Positions 14,242 through 17,609 of a DNA stretch of 17,609 nt are shown piece by piece. A model generated the notes under the pieces. The model had not been told where the DNA came from, made no database searches, and saw nothing but the letters and a program-made list of their open reading frames with translations. The first letter of the stretch is position 1. Each line of letters starts with the position of its first letter. A program made the translations under genes and the position numbers. Source of the stretch: Azoarcus sp. (GTDB lineage Bacteria; Pseudomonadota; Gammaproteobacteria; Burkholderiales; Rhodocyclaceae); assembly GCA_023230755.1 (NCBI GenBank), contig JALNWS010000074.1, positions 1 through 17,609 on the forward strand. Reading direction: 5' to 3'.

Positions 14242-15245
14242 ACCTCAGGCCCGACCAGCTCGCACACCAGCTCGAAAAGCCACTGGCACCCCTGTGGGTG
14301 CTTTTCGGCAACGAGCCCCTGCTGGTGCTCGAGGCCGCCGACGCGATCCGGGCAAGTGCGAGGCGCCAAGGCTTCTCCGAGCGCGAAACCCTGGTGGTGG
14401 GTCAGGGGTTCCGCTGGGAAAGCCTGACCATGGCGGCCGGCAACATGTCGCTGTTCGGCGGTGAGAAGCTGGTCGACCTGCGCATTCCCACGGGCAAGCC
14501 CGGCCGCGAGGGCGGCGACGCACTGCAGCGATACGTCGCCCACCTGCCCTCGGGCGTGCTTACCCTGATCACCCTCCCCGAACTCGACTGGCAGACGCGC
14601 AAGACGGCCTGGTTCAAGGCGCTTGGTGAGCACGGCATCATCATCGAGCTCAATGCGCCCGAGCGCGAACGCCTTCCCGCGTGGATCGCCCAGCGCCTCG
14701 CCACCCAGAAGCAGTCTGCCGCCCCCGAAGCACTCGGCTTCATTGCGGATCACGTCGAAGGCAACCTGCTTGCGGCCCATCAGGAGATTCGCAAACTCGG
14801 TCTGCTGCATCCGGAAGGCGAGCTCAGCCTGGAGCAGATTCAGGATGCCGTTCTCAACGTTGCCCGCTATGACATCGACAAGCTGCGCCAGGCAGTGCTC
14901 GAAGGCGACCCGGCACGTTGCGCGCGACTCCTCGAAGGACTCAAGGGAGAAGGCGCCGCGCCACCGCTGATTCTGTGGGCGCTCGCCAGCGAAACCCGCA
15001 GTCTCGCCAGCCTGCGCACCGGACGCGATGCAGGGCAAGCGCTTGCCGCGCTGTTCAAGAGCGAACGCATCTTCGACAACAAGCGTCAACAGGCCCTGAG
15101 TCGGGCGCTGGAGCGCCTGAGCCAGTCCAGGCTGCGTGCCGCACTGATGCACGCTGCGCGCATCGACCGCATGATCAAGGGGCTGGTCGCCGGCGATGTC
15201 TGGGACGAGTTCCTGCAACTGGCACTTCGGCTCACCCGCCGGTAA
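14238..15245 (+). CDS. holA: DNA polymerase III subunit delta
   Basis: A 335-residue clamp-loader subunit (E. coli HolA is 343), which opens the beta sliding clamp. The N-terminus shows APLWVLFGNEPLLVLEAADAIR, then GEKLVDLRIPTGKPG, LTLITLPELDWQTRKTAWFKAL and PAWIAQRLATQ, matching HolA; it has the AAA+ fold but no P-loop lysine motif, as is usual for delta. The C-terminal collar domain includes ALSRALERLSQSRLRAALMHAARIDRMIKG. Translation starts at GTG (14238-14240), which overlaps the lptE stop by 4 bp (GTGA), so the two are probably translationally coupled. It is the third gene of the leuS-lptE-holA operon; proA follows after 87 bp. Confidence 0.95.
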   Translation: MNLRPDQLAHQLEKPLAPLWVLFGNEPLLVLEAADAIRASARRQGFSERETLVVGQGFRWESLTMAAGNMSLFGGEKLVDLRIPTGKPGREGGDALQRYVAHLPSGVLTLITLPELDWQTRKTAWFKALGEHGIIIELNAPERERLPAWIAQRLATQKQSAAPEALGFIADHVEGNLLAAHQEIRKLGLLHPEGELSLEQIQDAVLNVARYDIDKLRQAVLEGDPARCARLLEGLKGEGAAPPLILWALASETRSLASLRTGRDAGQALAALFKSERIFDNKRQQALSRALERLSQSRLRAALMHAARIDRMIKGLVAGDVWDEFLQLALRLTRR

Positions 15246-15291
15246 GCGTACCGACCGGATTGCACAAGCAAACCACACGAAGCGCATTCAG

Positions 15292-15300
15292 TGCTTTAAT
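15292..15300 (+). promoter_or_regulatory. Candidate extended -10 promoter of proA
   Basis: TGCTTTAAT fits the extended -10 pattern with a hexamer matching TATAAT at 5 of 6 bases. The start would fall near 15307, about 26 nt before the proA ATG. No good -35 is seen. proA may also be read through from holA, since no convincing terminator lies between them. Confidence 0.35.
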
Positions 15301-15332
15301 TCCCGTTTGGCTCTAGCGCTACGAAGATACAG

Positions 15333-16610
15333 ATGGACATCCAGAACTACATGCAAACCCTCGGCCGACAGGCCCGTGCCGCATCCCGGCTGCTGGCTGC
15401 GGCTTCGTCCGAGGCCAAGAACACCGCCCTGCTGGCCATGGCAGCCGACATCCGCGCACACGCCGTCACCTTATTGGCGGCCAACACGAAGGACCTCGAC
15501 GCTGCGCGTAGCGCCGGTCTCGAGGCCTCCATGATCGACCGCCTGACGCTCACCGAAAAAGGTGTCGAGGCCATCGCAGTCGGCCTCGAACAGGTCGCGG
15601 CACTGCCCGACCCGGTCGGCGAAATCACTGACGTCAAGCGCCGCCCCTCAGGCATTCAGGTGGGCAAGATGCGGGTGCCGCTCGGCGTCATCGGCATCAT
15701 CTACGAAGCCCGGCCCAATGTGACGGCAGACGCTGCTGCGCTGTGTCTCAAGTCAGGCAATGCGGCCATCCTGCGCGGCGGCAGCGAGGCCCTGCACTGC
15801 AACCAGGCGATTGCCGAATGCGTGCGCAACGGACTTGCCGTCGCCGGCTTGCCGGAACACGCAGTCCAGATCGTCGACACTACCGACCGGGCTGCAGTTG
15901 GCGCCCTCATCACCATGCCCGAATTCGTGGACGTCATCGTGCCGCGTGGCGGCAAGGGCCTGATCGAGCGCATCTCGCGCGAATCCAAAGTCCCGGTCAT
16001 CAAGCACCTCGACGGCAACTGCCACGTCTACGTCGATGATGAAGCCGATCCCGCACGTATCGTACCCATCGTCGAGAATTCAAAGACCCAGCGCTACGGT
16101 ACCTGCAACACCACGGAATCGCTGCTGGTGTCGCGCACCATTGCCGACCTCTGCCTGCCCGCGATCGGCACCATGCTCGCCAGCAAGGGCGTCGAGATGC
16201 GCGCCTGTCCCGAATCACTCGCGCTACTGACGGAAGCCGGCATCGCCGCCAACAAGCTCGTTGCCGCCACGGAACAGGACTGGAGCGAGGAATACCTCGG
16301 ACCGATCATTGCGGTGAAGATCGTGTCCGGTGTGGATGAGGCCATCGCACACATCAACACCTACAGTTCGGGCCACACCGAGTCGATCCTGACGGAGAAT
16401 TACACGAACGCCATGCGCTTTCTGCGCGAGGTGGATTCGGCCTCCGTCATGGTGAATGCCTCGACCCGTTTCGCAGACGGTTTCGAATACGGCCTCGGCG
16501 CGGAAATCGGAATTTCGACCGACAAGCTTCACGCCCGCGGCCCGGTCGGGCTAGAAGGCCTGACCAGCCAGAAGTGGATCGTTTTCGGCAATGGAGAAAT
16601 CCGCCGCTGA
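15333..16610 (+). CDS. proA: Glutamate-5-semialdehyde dehydrogenase (gamma-glutamyl phosphate reductase)
   Basis: A 425-residue enzyme of the aldehyde dehydrogenase superfamily (E. coli ProA is 417). It reduces gamma-glutamyl phosphate to glutamate semialdehyde with NADPH, the second step of proline synthesis. The catalytic cysteine is Cys258 in TQRYGTCNTTESLLV. Family landmarks PLGVIGIIYEARPNVTADA (about 116-134), CLKSGNAAILRGGSEA (138-153), VPRGGKGLIERI and VIKHLDGNCHVYVD are all present, as are STRFADGFEYGLGAEIGIST and the C-terminal TSQKWIVFGNGEIR. The ribosome site is weak (GAAG about 9 nt upstream). In many betaproteobacteria proA follows the leuS-lptE-holA cluster, and it does so here. 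A strong hairpin lies 46 bp beyond its stop. Confidence 0.97.
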   Translation: MDIQNYMQTLGRQARAASRLLAAASSEAKNTALLAMAADIRAHAVTLLAANTKDLDAARSAGLEASMIDRLTLTEKGVEAIAVGLEQVAALPDPVGEITDVKRRPSGIQVGKMRVPLGVIGIIYEARPNVTADAAALCLKSGNAAILRGGSEALHCNQAIAECVRNGLAVAGLPEHAVQIVDTTDRAAVGALITMPEFVDVIVPRGGKGLIERISRESKVPVIKHLDGNCHVYVDDEADPARIVPIVENSKTQRYGTCNTTESLLVSRTIADLCLPAIGTMLASKGVEMRACPESLALLTEAGIAANKLVAATEQDWSEEYLGPIIAVKIVSGVDEAIAHINTYSSGHTESILTENYTNAMRFLREVDSASVMVNASTRFADGFEYGLGAEIGISTDKLHARGPVGLEGLTSQKWIVFGNGEIRR

Positions 16611-16655
16611 TCACGCCGCAAAGCACTATCGCGTGCCTGGTCGAACGGATAGCAT

Positions 16656-16685
16656 TGGGACGCCCGTCTTCGTACGGGCGTCCCA
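16656..16685 (+). terminator. 12-bp perfect hairpin between proA and ogt
   Basis: TGGGACGCCCGT (16656-16667) and ACGGGCGTCCCA (16674-16685) pair perfectly around the 6-nt loop CTTCGT. It sits 46 nt after the proA stop and 68 nt before ogt. No T tract follows on either strand, so it may be a terminator of low U content, an mRNA-stabilising structure for proA, or a leader structure for ogt. Confidence 0.6.
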
Positions 16686-16753
16686 CATTCAGCCCTGCAG
16701 TCAACCGTACATGGAAGGCACTTCGGGGACAGCGCCAGCACTCAGGTAACGCG

Positions 16754-17239
16754 ATGCCTACTCGGCAAACCTCACCGCAGGATTTCGATGCAGTTCTGAA
16801 CTTGCCGTTTGGCAGGTTTGGCATTCGTGTCGCCGGCGATACCGTCAGCGAAATGGTGTTTCTGCCGCAGGACACACCCGAGCAAGCACCCTGTTCACCG
16901 TTCGCGGCCGCAGTCGCCGAGCAGATCCGTAACTGGATCGCATCACCACAACACGCGCTGACGCTCCCCTTGGCAGCGCGCGGCACGGCCTTTCAGCGCC
17001 GGGTGCGGGATGCGCTGCTGTCCATCCCGCCAGGCGAGATACGCACTTACGGTGAAATCGCCCGCCTGCTCGAAAGCGCGCCGCGTGCCGTTGGACAGGC
17101 CTGTGGAGCCAATCCGTTTCCGCTGGCAGTCCCCTGCCACCGTGTCGTGGCTGCAAACGGTATCGGTGGCTTTGCCAATGCCCGCGACGGCTATCTGATT
17201 GCCGCCAAGCGCTGGCTGCTGAACAACGAAATGCCATGA
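16754..17239 (+). CDS. ogt: Methylated-DNA--protein-cysteine methyltransferase (Ogt/MGMT family)
   Basis: A 161-residue suicide repair protein that transfers the alkyl group from O6-alkylguanine (or O4-alkylthymine) in DNA to its own cysteine. The active-site motif is VPCHRVV with Cys128. The DNA-binding HTH precedes it: AFQRRVRDALLSIPPGEIRTYGEIARLLESAPRAVGQACGANP (in order from about residue 79). The C-terminus GGFANARDGYLIAAKRWLLNNE is the usual end of the family. There is no AdaA-type regulatory domain, so this is the stand-alone form. The frame is open back into proA, but the strong hairpin lies in that stretch and the ATG at 16754 has CAGG 8 nt upstream, so I chose it. Its stop overlaps the start of xerD (ATGA), which implies coupled translation. 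Confidence 0.93.
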   Translation: MPTRQTSPQDFDAVLNLPFGRFGIRVAGDTVSEMVFLPQDTPEQAPCSPFAAAVAEQIRNWIASPQHALTLPLAARGTAFQRRVRDALLSIPPGEIRTYGEIARLLESAPRAVGQACGANPFPLAVPCHRVVAANGIGGFANARDGYLIAAKRWLLNNEMP

Positions 17240-17609
17240 ACCGCACACCTGCGTCGCCCCTGCCAGAGGCCCTGCGCAATGAGCTTGATGCCTTCGTCGA
17301 CACGCTGTGGCTGGAACACGGATTGGCGCGCAACACACTGGCGGGCTACCGCAGCGATCTCGCATTGTTCGGAAAATGGCTCGCCGCCCGCGAAATTCCC
17401 CTTCAGTCGGCACCGCCAGCCGAGCTGAGCGCCTATCTGGCCGAGTTCAGCCTGCGCGCCAAGGCCACCAGTCAGCGCCGACTGCTATCGGCCTGGCGGC
17501 GCTATTACCGGCACTTGCTGACACAAGGCCGAATCAGCGAAGACCCCACACTGCAGCTGGATTCACCCCTGCCCGCAGAGCGCTTTCCGAAAACGCTTTC
17601 GGAAGCTCA
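17236..17609 (+). CDS. xerD: Tyrosine recombinase XerD, N-terminal part (runs off the window)
   Basis: The first 124 codons of a site-specific tyrosine recombinase; the catalytic domain lies beyond the window. The visible part is the SAM-like core-binding domain: FVDTLWLEHGLARNTLAGYR, then DLALFGKWLAARE, KATSQRRLLSAWRRYYRHLL, DPTLQLDSP and FPKTLSEA. The LWLE..L..NTL..Y..DL and K-A-T-S...RLLSA patterns are closer to XerD than to XerC. XerD works with XerC at dif to resolve chromosome dimers during cell division. The ATG overlaps the ogt stop by 4 bp and no separate promoter is seen, so it is probably co-transcribed with ogt. Confidence 0.92.
   Translation, partial: MNRTPASPLPEALRNELDAFVDTLWLEHGLARNTLAGYRSDLALFGKWLAAREIPLQSAPPAELSAYLAEFSLRAKATSQRRLLSAWRRYYRHLLTQGRISEDPTLQLDSPLPAERFPKTLSEA

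Noticed and set aside
14223..15287. 354-codon open frame on the minus strand
   Set aside because: It is antisense to the whole of holA; same reasoning as above.
15280..15302. Terminator-like AAGCGC/GTGCTT stem between holA and proA
   Set aside because: The stem is 6 bp with a wobble and is followed by a broken T run; it overlaps the better-supported proA -10 box.
16574..16753. Upstream extension of ogt by 60 codons
   Set aside because: It overlaps the end of proA and contains the 12-bp hairpin; the ATG at 16754 has a ribosome site and gives the usual family length.
1..17609. Mobile element, CRISPR array, tRNA/rRNA or anti-phage system
   Set aside because: I looked for direct repeat arrays, transposase or integrase genes beyond xerD, cloverleaf-like sequences and defence-type domains and saw none; xerD and the ParA gene are not in a plasmid or phage context.

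Overview
This GC-rich window is chromosomal DNA that looks like a betaproteobacterium of the Rhodocyclales/Azoarcus-Thauera type. That placement is an inference from the gene families, the gene neighbourhood and the overall character of the proteins; no rRNA or other marker is present to confirm it. I found no insertion sequence, phage gene, tRNA, rRNA or CRISPR array. Nearly every gene is a recognisable housekeeping or core-genome gene.

Left half, read leftwards (- strand): maeB (malic enzyme) overlaps a pldA-type outer-membrane phospholipase. These are followed by a zinc-less NADPH:quinone oxidoreductase, a multi-repeat membrane protein related to MscS channels (with a clear intrinsic terminator), and the 5' end of dnaE, which runs off the window. 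The 319-bp divergent region between maeB and parA holds several inverted repeats. Centre: an orphan ParA-type ATPase (+) converges on uvrD (-), and a strong inverted repeat lies across the shared 3' ends. A 333-bp divergent region with imperfect palindromes separates uvrD from a small, tryptophan-rich protein of unknown function, which has its own intrinsic terminator.

Right half, read rightwards (+ strand): leuS, lptE and holA form a tight operon (leucyl-tRNA synthetase, LPS-assembly lipoprotein, DNA polymerase III delta). Next come proA (proline synthesis), a 12-bp perfect hairpin, an Ogt/MGMT-type DNA repair methyltransferase, and the start of xerD, which overlaps ogt by 4 bp and runs off the window.

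No convincing new multi-gene system is visible. The items most worth a second look are the orphan ParA with its hairpin-rich upstream region, the small Trp-rich unknown protein, the PldA with an Asp in place of the family Asn and an extra N-terminal domain, the repeat-built MscS-like protein without the usual cytoplasmic vestibule, and the variant KMAKS loop of LeuRS.
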